Assembly: GCA_023818725.1 (NCBI GenBank)
Contig: JAMWBX010000030.1
Coordinates: forward strand, 1-9,058
DNA from: Candidatus Omnitrophota bacterium
GTDB lineage: Bacteria > Ratteibacteria > UBA8468 > B48-G9 > DTJG01
Length of the DNA: 9,058 bases
Direction: 5' to 3'
Positions within the stretch are counted from its first letter, which is position 1. Every line of letters begins with the position of its first letter. Below are positions 1-6,615 of the stretch, piece by piece. The notes under the pieces were generated by a model. It did no database searches, was not told where the DNA came from, and saw only the letters and a list, made by a program, of their open reading frames with translations. The position numbers were made by a program, and so were the translations under genes.

Positions 1-232
1 AACCATAACCATATTCAGGATTTTTTACGATATGGAGGTATTCTTCACCCATTGCTATTACTGTAGCTTCGGTACCCATAAAATCTATCGTTTCTTTTTC
101 CATAAGATCAGGGTGAAAAAATGGCGATGCAAAGATAATTAAAAAAACATCCACACCCTGGCTTATCATCAATCTTGTGGCGATCATCGAATCAAGTCCA
201 CCGGAAACAAGCCCGATTGCTCTGATTTTCAT
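1..232 (-). CDS. PP-loop ATPase of the tRNA-thiouridylase-like family (N-terminal part, runs off the window)
   Basis: The complement of this stretch reads as an open frame starting MKIRAIGLVSGGLDS and remains open to the window edge, giving 77 codons. SGGLDS at residues 10-15 is the PP-loop that binds ATP pyrophosphate in MnmA, ThiI and related adenylating enzymes. The region around residues 67-77 (EYLHIVKNPEYGYG) resembles what I remember of a small bacterial and archaeal family annotated as predicted tRNA thiouridylase or methyltransferase with a PP-loop. In that family this stretch precedes a CxxC motif, which here would lie outside the window. By homology it would adenylate a tRNA base or carrier for sulfur transfer, but its substrate is not established. 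The start at 232 fits the family N-terminus. An in-frame ATG at 250 would add MIKLFV, and neither start has a Shine-Dalgarno sequence. It is transcribed away from purB. Confidence 0.8.
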   Translation of the reverse strand, partial: MKIRAIGLVSGGLDSMIATRLMISQGVDVFLIIFASPFFHPDLMEKETIDFMGTEATVIAMGEEYLHIVKNPEYGYG

Positions 233-269
233 AACGAATAATTTTATCATATAAGCGACATGACATATC

Positions 270-275
270 ATTATA
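270..275 (-). promoter_or_regulatory. Possible -10 box for the divergent PP-loop gene
   Basis: The minus strand reads TATAAT here, a perfect -10 hexamer, 20 bp before the upstream candidate start (250) and 38 bp before the preferred start (232). No convincing -35 hexamer lies 16-18 bp further upstream and there is no extended TGN element. The region is AT-rich, so a chance match is quite possible. Confidence 0.3.
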
Positions 276-310
276 AAATGGAAAAGCAAGGCACATAGGA
301 AATGTTTAGA

Positions 311-339
311 TTGACTTAAAAGCTTATATAAAGTAGAAT
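311..339 (+). promoter_or_regulatory. Sigma70-like promoter for the purB-to-kdgK gene run
   Basis: TTGACT at 311-316 and TAGAAT at 334-339 each match the sigma70 consensus in five of six positions and are separated by exactly 17 bp. It is the only good promoter I see for the eleven-gene rightward run. The expected transcription start, about 6-8 bp after the -10 box, falls at about 345-347. The purB ATG is at 347, so the transcript would have almost no leader. No operator palindrome is obvious. Confidence 0.65.
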
Positions 340-346
340 TAAAGGT

Positions 347-1636
347 ATGATTCCAAGATACTCAAGAAAAGAAATGGCAGATGTCTGGTCGGATGAGAGC
401 AAGTATTCAACATATCTTAAAGTTGAAATCGCAGTTCTGGAAGCGTATGAGAAAATTGGAATTATTCCACCAGGAGTCGTTTGCCACATTAAAAAGAATG
501 CAACAGTAGATATAAAAAGAATTGAAGAAATTGAGAAAGTTACAAACCACGATATTATCGCCTTCGTTGAACAGATAGGCGAAACAATAGGTGAAGCAAG
601 CAGATACTTCCACTATGGAATGACATCTTCGGACCTTGTTGACACAGCAACAAATCTTTTGCTTGTCAGGGCAACAAACATTTTACTTGAAGATCTTAAT
701 AAATTTGCCAGAACACTGAAAAAAAGTGCGTTAAAGTATAAGAACCTATCTCAGATAGGCAGAACGCATGGAATCCACGCTGAACCAATTACATTCGGTT
801 TTAAAATAGCCGGATGGTATTTTGAGATAAAAAGAAACATTGAAAGATTAAGAAACGCGCTTTCTGAAATAAGCGTGGGAAAAATTTCCGGAGCAGTCGG
901 TACTTACTCGAATATACATCCGAATGTTGAAAAGATTGCGTGTATGAAATTGAAACTAAAACCGGAAACATTTTCCACTCAGATTATCTCCAGAGACCGA
1001 TATGCTAGTTATATTGCCACCCTTGGCGTAATTGCATCATCCTTCGAAAAGATCGCCCTGCAAATAAGATTACTTCAACAAACAGAAATCAATGAAGCGG
1101 CTGAACCTTTCGGAAAAGGTCAAAAAGGTTCATCCGCAATGCCGCACAAAAGAAATCCGGTTCTCTGTGAAAGAATATGCGGATTGGCAAGAATAATAAG
1201 AAGAAATGCCATCGTAGCAATGGAAAATGTGGCACTATGGCATGAAAGGGACATTAGCCATTCTTCAACAGAAAGAATAATCCTGCCTGAAAGCACAATT
1301 CTTCTGGACTATATCATAAACCTTGCTGACACAATCATTTCGAATATGGATGTTTTTCAAAGCGCAATGGAAAAAAATATCAATCTCACAAAGGGACTTA
1401 TATTTTCACAAAAGGTGCTATTGCTTCTTTGTGATAAGGGCATGCCTCGAAAACAGGCATATGAAATTGTTCAAAAAAATGCATTAAAGGCAAAAAATGA
1501 AAATATGGAGTTCATGCAATTACTGCTTGAGGATACTGTTATAAGAAAATACTTATCCGAGCGGGAAATAAAAGAATGTTTTGATCTGAACTGGTATCTT
1601 AGAAATATCAAAAATCTCTTCCGAAAGCTCAAATGA
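347..1636 (+). CDS. purB: Adenylosuccinate lyase
   Basis: This 429-residue protein has the usual length of bacterial PurB, a cytosolic homotetramer of the fumarase/aspartase superfamily. It acts twice in purine synthesis: it splits SAICAR to AICAR plus fumarate, and adenylosuccinate to AMP plus fumarate. The N-terminus MIPRYSRKEMADVWS is typical and fixes the start. Visible motifs are H68, TSSDLVDTA near residues 93-101, GRTHGIHAEP at 138-147 with the catalytic histidine H141, and the superfamily signature GSSAMPHKRNP at 261-271. That signature carries the flexible-loop serine (S262/S263) and K268. All key residues appear intact. It is the first gene after the promoter, and its stop overlaps the next start as ATGA at 1633-1636, which suggests translational coupling. 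AAAGG at 341-345 is only one base from the ATG, too close to be a normal Shine-Dalgarno. No other purine genes are in the window. Confidence 0.97.
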   Translation: MIPRYSRKEMADVWSDESKYSTYLKVEIAVLEAYEKIGIIPPGVVCHIKKNATVDIKRIEEIEKVTNHDIIAFVEQIGETIGEASRYFHYGMTSSDLVDTATNLLLVRATNILLEDLNKFARTLKKSALKYKNLSQIGRTHGIHAEPITFGFKIAGWYFEIKRNIERLRNALSEISVGKISGAVGTYSNIHPNVEKIACMKLKLKPETFSTQIISRDRYASYIATLGVIASSFEKIALQIRLLQQTEINEAAEPFGKGQKGSSAMPHKRNPVLCERICGLARIIRRNAIVAMENVALWHERDISHSSTERIILPESTILLDYIINLADTIISNMDVFQSAMEKNINLTKGLIFSQKVLLLLCDKGMPRKQAYEIVQKNALKAKNENMEFMQLLLEDTVIRKYLSEREIKECFDLNWYLRNIKNLFRKLK

Positions 1637-2661
1637 AAAGACTGTTCATTTCTTTTCAAAATAGCTCAATCCTTTTCAACAGAAATAGAGTTACGGGTAC
1701 GCCCATAGAAAAATGCAATATTGAAAACCTAAAAAAAATGCTGAATAAAGGTTGCTGGATAAAGAACTTATGCTCTCATCTACCCGAGTTACATTACTTC
1801 AAATTTTTTCAGTATCCTGAGAGCATTTTTCCTGGTTTAAGCGTGATACGAGCAAAAAGTAGAAGCATAGACATGGATGAGACCTGTTCATATTTTCTTG
1901 CAGATTTTATGACACTGGATGGAACAAAAATAGTAGACACTGCAAAAATATCAAAAGATGAAACAAAATTGCTGACAGAGGAAATTTTAAAGACATTCGA
2001 CCATTTTAATTACACCGTTGTAGGACCAGGACAAATTCTCGCCTGGTTTCCAGGGAGGTATCCTTACAGAAATTGGAAATTCCCCACTCAACTAATCAAT
2101 CATGATTACAAACAGTATCTACCGCAGGAAGGAACCCTGCGAACACTGGTAAGAATCATTGAAAATTCATGGAGATTGCTTGAAAAACATCCTGTCAATA
2201 GGGTCAGAATTGACCTTGGTGAAAACCCGGCTAATTTTCTCTGGTTCCACAGCCAGAATAAAAATGTTCAAAAGATACAATCGCTATCAGAAAGATTGGG
2301 CGTCAAAACGTTGTTCTGGTCGAATAATAATAAATTGCAGGATATTGCCTATTTTCTGGGCTTTAACATTGTCAGTCAAATGCCTGTAAATATTGAAGAA
2401 AATTCAATTGTCTGGATAAATCTGGAACCGCAAACCTGTGATTTAATAGGAGCAATCCATACCTGTGAATTGATCGATAGAGAAATAATCGGAAAATTCG
2501 GTGGTGAAGCCGAAAGGTTAGTGATTGAATTCAACAGCAGTTTCTATAGAGCTTTTGGCGTTTCGTTAAATTTCCTTTATCCAGCTGAAAAAATGAGTGC
2601 CCTAAAAAAAATCCTGCTTGCAAGAAAAACAGCAGGAAACTTTCTGGTAGAAAATGGTTGA
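1633..2661 (+). CDS. Degenerate homologue of archaeal-type 2,3-bisphosphoglycerate-independent phosphoglycerate mutase (ApgM-like, probable pseudoenzyme)
   Basis: I relate this 342-residue protein to the ApgM family of the alkaline phosphatase superfamily by landmarks in the right order. TPIEKCNIENLKKMLNKG (23-40) corresponds to the family's TPLexAxTPNLDxLAxxG. FPG at 66-68 matches the FPGRG region. ENPANFLW at 187-194 followed by RLGVKTLFWSNNNKLQDIAYFLG matches the conserved NxANFL plus second-substrate block. IDREIIGKF (251-259) matches the IERIDxxIG helix. The metal site seems lost. The N-terminal DG(x)(x)D is replaced around Q9-N10, the nucleophile Ser/Thr region reads PELHYFKF (51-58), the DExxH motif reads CDLIGA (239-244), and the final DH pair reads EFNSSF (269-274). 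It is also shorter than the roughly 400 residues usual for the family. The frame is open throughout, so it is not simply a broken gene. It overlaps purB by 4 bp and folK by 8 bp. Its function is unknown; mutase activity seems unlikely. Confidence 0.7.
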   Translation: MKRLFISFQNSSILFNRNRVTGTPIEKCNIENLKKMLNKGCWIKNLCSHLPELHYFKFFQYPESIFPGLSVIRAKSRSIDMDETCSYFLADFMTLDGTKIVDTAKISKDETKLLTEEILKTFDHFNYTVVGPGQILAWFPGRYPYRNWKFPTQLINHDYKQYLPQEGTLRTLVRIIENSWRLLEKHPVNRVRIDLGENPANFLWFHSQNKNVQKIQSLSERLGVKTLFWSNNNKLQDIAYFLGFNIVSQMPVNIEENSIVWINLEPQTCDLIGAIHTCELIDREIIGKFGGEAERLVIEFNSSFYRAFGVSLNFLYPAEKMSALKKILLARKTAGNFLVENG

Positions 2662-3133
2662 AGTAATAATCTCTTTTGGCAGCAATCTTGGAAACCGCAG
2701 AAAAAACATTATTGAGGCGATTGAAAGAATAAAAGAAAAAGTTGAGGTACAGAAAGTATCGAAAATCTATAAAAGCAAACCCATGGAAGGCGTACAGGGA
2801 GCCTGGTTTCTTAATGGGGTTCTTTCTGGAAAAACTTCATTGGCTCCAGATGCACTTTTGAAATTCCTGAAGTCCATAGAGATTGCCCTTGGAAGACCTG
2901 CCAACCACAAAAAAAATACGGCAAGGACAATTGATCTTGACATTTTGTTTTATGGAAACAGAATAATCAGAAAAAAAAATTTAGTGGTACCCCATCCAAG
3001 GTTGATAGTAAGAGACTTTGTTTTGAAAGGAATGATGCAGATTAATCCTGATTTTATCCACCCGGAAAAAAAAGTTAGTGTAAAACAGCTATGGAAGGAG
3101 CTTAGATATGGAAATAATTCACAGAAAAAATGA
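2654..3133 (+). CDS. folK: 2-amino-4-hydroxy-6-hydroxymethyldihydropteridine pyrophosphokinase (HPPK)
   Basis: FolK transfers pyrophosphate from ATP to 6-hydroxymethyl-7,8-dihydropterin, the step before dihydropteroate synthase in folate synthesis. The 159-residue length is normal. The protein opens with SFGSNLGNRRKNI (the GSNLG start motif at 9-13) and has WFLNGV (51-56) in the pterin-binding region. RTIDLDIL at 91-98 carries the two Mg-binding aspartates D94 and D96, and VPHPRL (112-117) with the following arginine R120 completes the HPPK signature. The start lies inside the end of the previous gene and its tail overlaps panC by 26 bp, so translation is probably coupled. No clear Shine-Dalgarno precedes it. 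folK next to pan genes is a common bacterial arrangement, since folate supplies the one-carbon unit for the PanB step. The gene contains three runs of eight or nine A residues. Confidence 0.95.
   Translation: MVEVIISFGSNLGNRRKNIIEAIERIKEKVEVQKVSKIYKSKPMEGVQGAWFLNGVLSGKTSLAPDALLKFLKSIEIALGRPANHKKNTARTIDLDILFYGNRIIRKKNLVVPHPRLIVRDFVLKGMMQINPDFIHPEKKVSVKQLWKELRYGNNSQKK
2909..2979 (+). repeat. Long homopolymeric A tracts within folK
   Basis: A8 at 2909-2916 and A9 at 2971-2979 lie inside the folK coding frame, and a further A8 follows at 3066-3073. They encode lysine-rich stretches. Runs this long favour polymerase slippage, either in the cell or in sequencing. The frame is intact as given. Confidence 0.7.
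3095..3100 (+). promoter_or_regulatory. Shine-Dalgarno of panC inside folK
   Basis: AAGGAG sits 7 bases before the panC ATG at 3108 and within the last codons of folK. It fixes the panC start and hence the 26-bp gene overlap. Confidence 0.75.
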
Positions 3134-3950
3134 GGTCAGAACAATTATTAAAGAGGCAAAAACAAGGGGAAAAATAATTGGTTTTGTACCAACTATGGGA
3201 TACCTTCATCACGGGCACATTTCCTTGATCAGAAAAGCGATTGCGGATGGCTGTTTTACCATTGTTTCTATTTTTGTCAATCCTCTTCAATTCGGACCCG
3301 ATGAAGATTTCCAAAGATATCCCAGGGACCTGGTAAGAGATCTGTCGATGCTTAAAAAAGAATTTGTTGATGTTGTGTTTGTACCTTCAACGGATGAAAT
3401 GTATACAAAATCTCATTTAACAGAAGTCAGGGTGCCGGTGATATCAGAAAAACTTGAAGGAAAATTCAGGCCGGGCCATTTTACCGGGGTATGCACTGTA
3501 GTAGCAAAATTATTCAACTTAACCAGCCCTGATAAGGCGTATTTTGGATGGAAGGATGCACAGCAACTCATTATCATAAAAAAGATGGTTGTTGACCTTG
3601 ATCTCCATATTGAAATAGTATCTGTTCCTACTGTAAGAGATTCTGATGGGCTTGCAGCAAGTTCAAGAAACAAATATCTTTCGGAACAAGAAAGAAAAAA
3701 AGCACTTGTCCTTTCAAGAGCTTTACAAAAAATTAAAGAAATGGTAGAATTAGAAAACATAACTGACTCTGAGGTATTAATAGCAACTGGTAAGAAAATA
3801 ATCAATTCAGAGGATGTAGAACTACAATATCTTGAGGCGGTTGAACTTGAAAACCTGGAACCAGTTTCAGTCATCAAAAACAATACAGGTATACTCGGAG
3901 CGATAAAGGTAGGAAAGGTAAGACTGATTGACAATATAATATGGGAATAA
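3108..3950 (+). CDS. panC: Pantothenate synthetase (pantoate--beta-alanine ligase)
   Basis: PanC joins pantoate and beta-alanine with ATP through a pantoyl-adenylate intermediate, giving pantothenate for coenzyme A. The 280-residue length is standard. The nucleotidyltransferase HxGH motif is in VPTMGYLHHGH (27-37, with H34 and H37). Further signatures are FVNPLQFGPDEDFQRYPRD (56-74), LEGKFRPGHFTGV (116-128), YFGWKDAQQL (145-154, with K149, D150 and Q153) and DGLAASSRNKYLS (180-192). The W148 in FGxKD and the A in DGLxxSSRN vary from the commonest residues, but neither is catalytic. The stop is one base from the panD start, and panD supplies its beta-alanine substrate. panB, which makes ketopantoate, is not in the window. 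Confidence 0.97.
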   Translation: MEIIHRKNEVRTIIKEAKTRGKIIGFVPTMGYLHHGHISLIRKAIADGCFTIVSIFVNPLQFGPDEDFQRYPRDLVRDLSMLKKEFVDVVFVPSTDEMYTKSHLTEVRVPVISEKLEGKFRPGHFTGVCTVVAKLFNLTSPDKAYFGWKDAQQLIIIKKMVVDLDLHIEIVSVPTVRDSDGLAASSRNKYLSEQERKKALVLSRALQKIKEMVELENITDSEVLIATGKKIINSEDVELQYLEAVELENLEPVSVIKNNTGILGAIKVGKVRLIDNIIWE

Positions 3951-3951
3951 A

Positions 3952-4311
3952 ATGTTATATCCGGTTTGTAGAGTCAAAATAAAAGGTGCTATTGTAACAG
4001 ATAAGAATCTATACTACGAAGGAAGCATAACCATTTCTAGCAATATTATGAAAGCAGCAGAACTCCAGCAAGGCGATATGGTTGATGTGCTCAATCTGAA
4101 TAATGGAGCAAGAATAACAACTTATGTGATTGAGGGGGTTGGGAAAAAAGGAGAAATCTGTTTGAATGGGCCTTCGGCAAGGTTTTTTGAAAAGGATGAT
4201 GAAATTGTGATACTGGGAGTATGTTATGTATCTGAAAAAGCAAGAAAAAAGATGAAAATACGCATTGTGTCTTTATCAAACAGGAATTTGACCGTCAAAC
4301 TGGAGGGCTAA
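3952..4311 (+). CDS. panD: Aspartate 1-decarboxylase proenzyme (pyruvoyl type)
   Basis: PanD decarboxylates aspartate to beta-alanine, the co-substrate of the upstream panC product. It is made as a proenzyme that cleaves itself between Gly and Ser, leaving a pyruvoyl cofactor. The 119-residue sequence aligns with the E. coli enzyme without gaps over the active site. YYEGSITI places the cleavage at G24-S25. K9, R54, T57, Y58 (in NGARITTY, 51-58) and N72 (in NGPSAR, 72-77) are all at the E. coli positions. H11 and R12 of E. coli are K and G here. The protein should therefore be active. It starts one base after the panC stop and ends one base before the next gene, with only a weak GGGA in the end of panC as ribosome site. 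Confidence 0.96.
   Translation: MLYPVCRVKIKGAIVTDKNLYYEGSITISSNIMKAAELQQGDMVDVLNLNNGARITTYVIEGVGKKGEICLNGPSARFFEKDDEIVILGVCYVSEKARKKMKIRIVSLSNRNLTVKLEG
4302..4307 (+). promoter_or_regulatory. Strong Shine-Dalgarno of the radical SAM gene
   Basis: GGAGGG lies 5 bases before the ATG at 4313, inside the last codons of panD. It supports that ATG over the second methionine four codons in (4322). Confidence 0.75.
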
Positions 4312-4312
4312 A

Positions 4313-5725
4313 ATGTCGGGAATGAAAAAAGTTATTAAGAAATACAGTGCAGCGCGCGCCCTTTCAGGTGTCCTTAAAATTCTACCCCATCTCTCAGATC
4401 AGAACATCCTGCGTATTTTGTTAATAGCCCAGAAGGCTTCTGTGAATACTGCATTTAAAGAAAGGATTCATGTTATTGAAGAGAAAATAAGAAGTGGGCA
4501 TCCGACACTTGATATCATAAGACGGCTTAATAAACAGCTATCTCCTGTACCTAAGAAAAAGCTGATATCAAATCTTTTCTCTAATGCGATGTTTGAAGGC
4601 ACGGCGAAAAGACAGGAGATTTTTGCGCAGGAAGGATGGAGACCGCCATTCTTTTTTGTGCTAAGTCCTACTATGAAATGCAATCTCAAATGTACAGGGT
4701 GCTATGCGGCACAGTACGAAAAAAAAGATGTAATTACAACAGAACTTATCGACAGGATATTTAAAGAAGCAAAGGAACTCGGGATTTATTTTGTTACCAT
4801 AAGCGGAGGAGAGCCTTTTTATAGAAATGATCTTTTGGATATGTGGGAAAAACATAACGATATGTTTTTTCTCGTCTACACAAATGGTACGCTCATCAAT
4901 GACAAAATGGCACAAAGGTTAAGAGACCTCGGGAATGTTGCTCCTGCTATTAGCGTAGAAGGATTTAAGGAAGAAACTGAAAAACGAAGAGGACCTGGAA
5001 TCTATGAAAAATTGCTTGAGGCATGGAAGAATCTCAGAGATAATGGAGTCCTTTTTGGTTTTTCAGCAACCTGCACAAGACACAACGCTGAAGTAATTTA
5101 TAGCGATGAGTTCATAGATTTTATGATAGGGCAGGGCGCTCTATTTGGCTGGTATTTCCAGTATATTCCCATTGGCAGAAAACCTGACACATCTTTGATG
5201 GCAACCCCTTTACAGCGGGCATGGGCGAGAGAAAGACTTGAACAAATACGGAACACAAAACCGATTATCCTCGCTGATTTCTGGAATGATGGGCATCTGG
5301 CGGGCGGCTGCATTGCCGGCGGAAGGGTTTATTTCCATATAAATGCGCTTGGCAACATAGAACCCTGTGTCTTCACCCATTTTACAAAAGATAACATCAA
5401 AGATACCACAATAAGACAGGCGTTGCGGAGCGATCTTTTCAAGGAAATACAAAAAAATCAGCCGTATTCGAAAAATCTGATGTGTCCGTGCATGATTATT
5501 GACAACCCGCAGGTACTGAGAGAGATAGTTGAGAAAACAGGGGCTCGACCATCCTATCCAGGAGCCGAATCAATAATAACAGAAAACGCACCCTTCCTTG
5601 ACGAATATGCAAAACAAATTCATCAGCTCTGGGATCCTGTGTGGGTGGAAAAATATGACTCGGGAAGAAAGCTAAAGGGGCTTGATGCGGTGGCTGCCGC
5701 AAGCCTATGTAATGATAAAAAATAA
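4313..5725 (+). CDS. Radical SAM protein with Twitch/SPASM-like C-terminal domain, function unknown
   Basis: This 470-residue protein has a largely helical, lysine-rich N-terminal region of about 110 residues, then a radical SAM core. The core opens LSPTMKCNLKCTGCYA, where C123, C127 and C130 form the CX3CX2C site for the SAM-binding [4Fe-4S] cluster. GGEP (165-168) binds the SAM methionine amino group. The C-terminal part has C333-X13-G347-X4-C352, which matches the start of the SPASM/Twitch signature, and then C391-P-C393. These four cysteines could hold one auxiliary Fe-S cluster. I recognise the type as a COG0535-like family with conserved IPIGRKPD, ADFWNDG and CMIID segments, but no reaction is known to me. 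It may modify a peptide or a cofactor. No small precursor-peptide gene is apparent nearby. It follows panD by one base and precedes a reductase/rubredoxin/flavodiiron block that may supply electrons or remove oxygen. Confidence 0.85.
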   Translation: MSGMKKVIKKYSAARALSGVLKILPHLSDQNILRILLIAQKASVNTAFKERIHVIEEKIRSGHPTLDIIRRLNKQLSPVPKKKLISNLFSNAMFEGTAKRQEIFAQEGWRPPFFFVLSPTMKCNLKCTGCYAAQYEKKDVITTELIDRIFKEAKELGIYFVTISGGEPFYRNDLLDMWEKHNDMFFLVYTNGTLINDKMAQRLRDLGNVAPAISVEGFKEETEKRRGPGIYEKLLEAWKNLRDNGVLFGFSATCTRHNAEVIYSDEFIDFMIGQGALFGWYFQYIPIGRKPDTSLMATPLQRAWARERLEQIRNTKPIILADFWNDGHLAGGCIAGGRVYFHINALGNIEPCVFTHFTKDNIKDTTIRQALRSDLFKEIQKNQPYSKNLMCPCMIIDNPQVLREIVEKTGARPSYPGAESIITENAPFLDEYAKQIHQLWDPVWVEKYDSGRKLKGLDAVAAASLCNDKK

Positions 5726-5757
5726 GGGTTTCCAGATTCTCCACAGAAAATTTTACA

Positions 5758-6453
5758 ATGAAATGGATAAGCAGGGTGGCCTGCACTATAAATAGAACCG
5801 ATTCAGTCAAAAGCGTAAGAACTGTTAAACCACAGAATTTTTATTTCAAGCCCGGACAATTCTTCAAGGTTTTCTCGGGTGAAAAATTCAGATATCTTTC
5901 AGCTTCCTGCTCTCCGGCGCAAAAATATCTGGAATTTACAAAGAGGCTCACACAAAGTGATTTCTCTATATGGTTCAATAAACTGAAAGCCGGAGATGAT
6001 ATTGCCATTGAAGGTCCCTATGGCAGATTTACTCTTGAAAACGATGAGCAAAAAATCGCCTTTATAGCCGGAGGAATTGGAATCACTCCAATATTCAGTA
6101 TGCTGGAAGACGCCTGCATCAACCGCAACAAACGAGATTACATCCTTTTTTATGGCAACAGGCGTTCAGATGACATTCCTTTCTACTCTGAACTTTGCAA
6201 TTTCTCATCATCGATTAATTTGAAAATATTTTTCTTTGTTGAGGAAGATGGTGAAGAAATAAAAAACCTGTACCATTGTGGCCGCTTGAATTTTGAAAAA
6301 ATTAAAGCGGCTTTGCCAGACATTAATGAAAGAGCCATTTTATTGTGCGGACCAGAAAAAATGGTCGAAATGATTCTCCAGGAAATAAAAAATTCAGGCG
6401 CAGTTTATAAAAATATCAAAACGGAAAAAATTCTCGGTTACACAGGAGGATAG
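5758..6453 (+). CDS. FAD/NAD(P)H-binding oxidoreductase of the ferredoxin-NADP reductase fold
   Basis: This 231-residue cytosolic flavoprotein has the two-domain ferredoxin-reductase fold. The N-terminal FAD barrel shows [10 protein letters not shown] (30-39) and RYLSASC (45-51), a variant of the RxYSxxS flavin motif, then [18 protein letters not shown] (76-93). The nucleotide-binding domain shows AGGIGITP (104-111) and [10 protein letters not shown] (185-194). It ends at GYTGG and lacks the C-terminal [2Fe-2S] domain of PyrK and phthalate-dioxygenase-type reductases. The gene lies directly before rubredoxin and a flavodiiron protein, so I infer that it moves electrons from NAD(P)H to rubredoxin. 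That job is more often done by pyridine nucleotide-disulfide-type reductases. The ATG fits the family N-terminus, but no Shine-Dalgarno is visible in the 32-bp gap after the radical SAM gene, and no alternative in-frame ATG, GTG or TTG start exists there. Confidence 0.85.
   Translation: MKWISRVACTINRTDSVKSVRTVKPQNFYFKPGQFFKVFSGEKFRYLSASCSPAQKYLEFTKRLTQSDFSIWFNKLKAGDDIAIEGPYGRFTLENDEQKIAFIAGGIGITPIFSMLEDACINRNKRDYILFYGNRRSDDIPFYSELCNFSSSINLKIFFFVEEDGEEIKNLYHCGRLNFEKIKAALPDINERAILLCGPEKMVEMILQEIKNSGAVYKNIKTEKILGYTGG
6445..6449 (+). promoter_or_regulatory. Shine-Dalgarno of rubredoxin
   Basis: GGAGG sits 5 bases before the ATG at 6455, inside the last codons of the reductase gene, and supports a real short gene at that position. 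Confidence 0.8.
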
Positions 6454-6454
6454 T

Positions 6455-6610
6455 ATGAAATACGTTTGCAAAATATGCGGTTATGTGTATGATCCTGAAA
6501 AGGGTGACGAAACCCAAAACATTTTGCCAGGTGTACAGTTCGATGAATTGCCTGACTCATGGACCTGTCCTGAATGTGGGGCAGGTAAGGAAGAATTCGA
6601 ACCCCTTTGA
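6455..6610 (+). CDS. Rubredoxin
   Basis: This short gene encodes 51 residues, beginning [18 protein letters not shown]. It has the two CX2C knuckles of rubredoxin, C5-K-I-C8-G and C38-P-E-C41-G. The usual aromatic and loop residues are also present (Y10, Y12, PG at 25-26, F29, W36 and F48). The four cysteines bind a single iron that cycles between Fe(III) and Fe(II) as a one-electron cytosolic carrier. The length and spacing are canonical for small anaerobe rubredoxins. A strong ribosome site precedes it, it starts one base after the reductase stop, and its own stop is followed at once by the ribosome site of the flavodiiron gene. The order reductase, rubredoxin, flavodiiron protein makes it the likely direct electron donor to the last of these. 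Confidence 0.96.
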   Translation: MKYVCKICGYVYDPEKGDETQNILPGVQFDELPDSWTCPECGAGKEEFEPL

Positions 6611-6615
6611 GGAGG
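6611..6615 (+). promoter_or_regulatory. Shine-Dalgarno that fixes the flavodiiron start
   Basis: GGAGG begins right after the rubredoxin stop and lies 6 bases before the ATG at 6622. An in-frame TTG at 6607 would place the ribosome site inside the gene, and the ATG at 6631 would be 15 bases away, so 6622 is preferred. Confidence 0.8.

Noticed and set aside
241..275. Repeated TATCAT and ATGA/TCAT half-sites in the divergent promoter region as a possible operator
   Set aside because: The matches are only four to six bases in AT-rich DNA and do not overlap the rightward promoter. Chance explains them.
1633..2661. Reading the second gene as a plain functional phosphoglycerate mutase (apgM)
   Set aside because: The scaffold motifs fit, but the metal ligands and the nucleophile motif are not recognisable, so the functional name would mislead.
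3413..3934. 173-codon open frame on the minus strand
   Set aside because: It lies wholly antisense to panC, whose motifs are complete. Its serine-rich, low-complexity translation has no recognisable domain, so it is a shadow of the coding strand.
5726..5757. Possible terminator or promoter in the 32-bp gap before the reductase gene
   Set aside because: No stem-loop followed by a T-run and no -35/-10 pair could be found in so short a gap.
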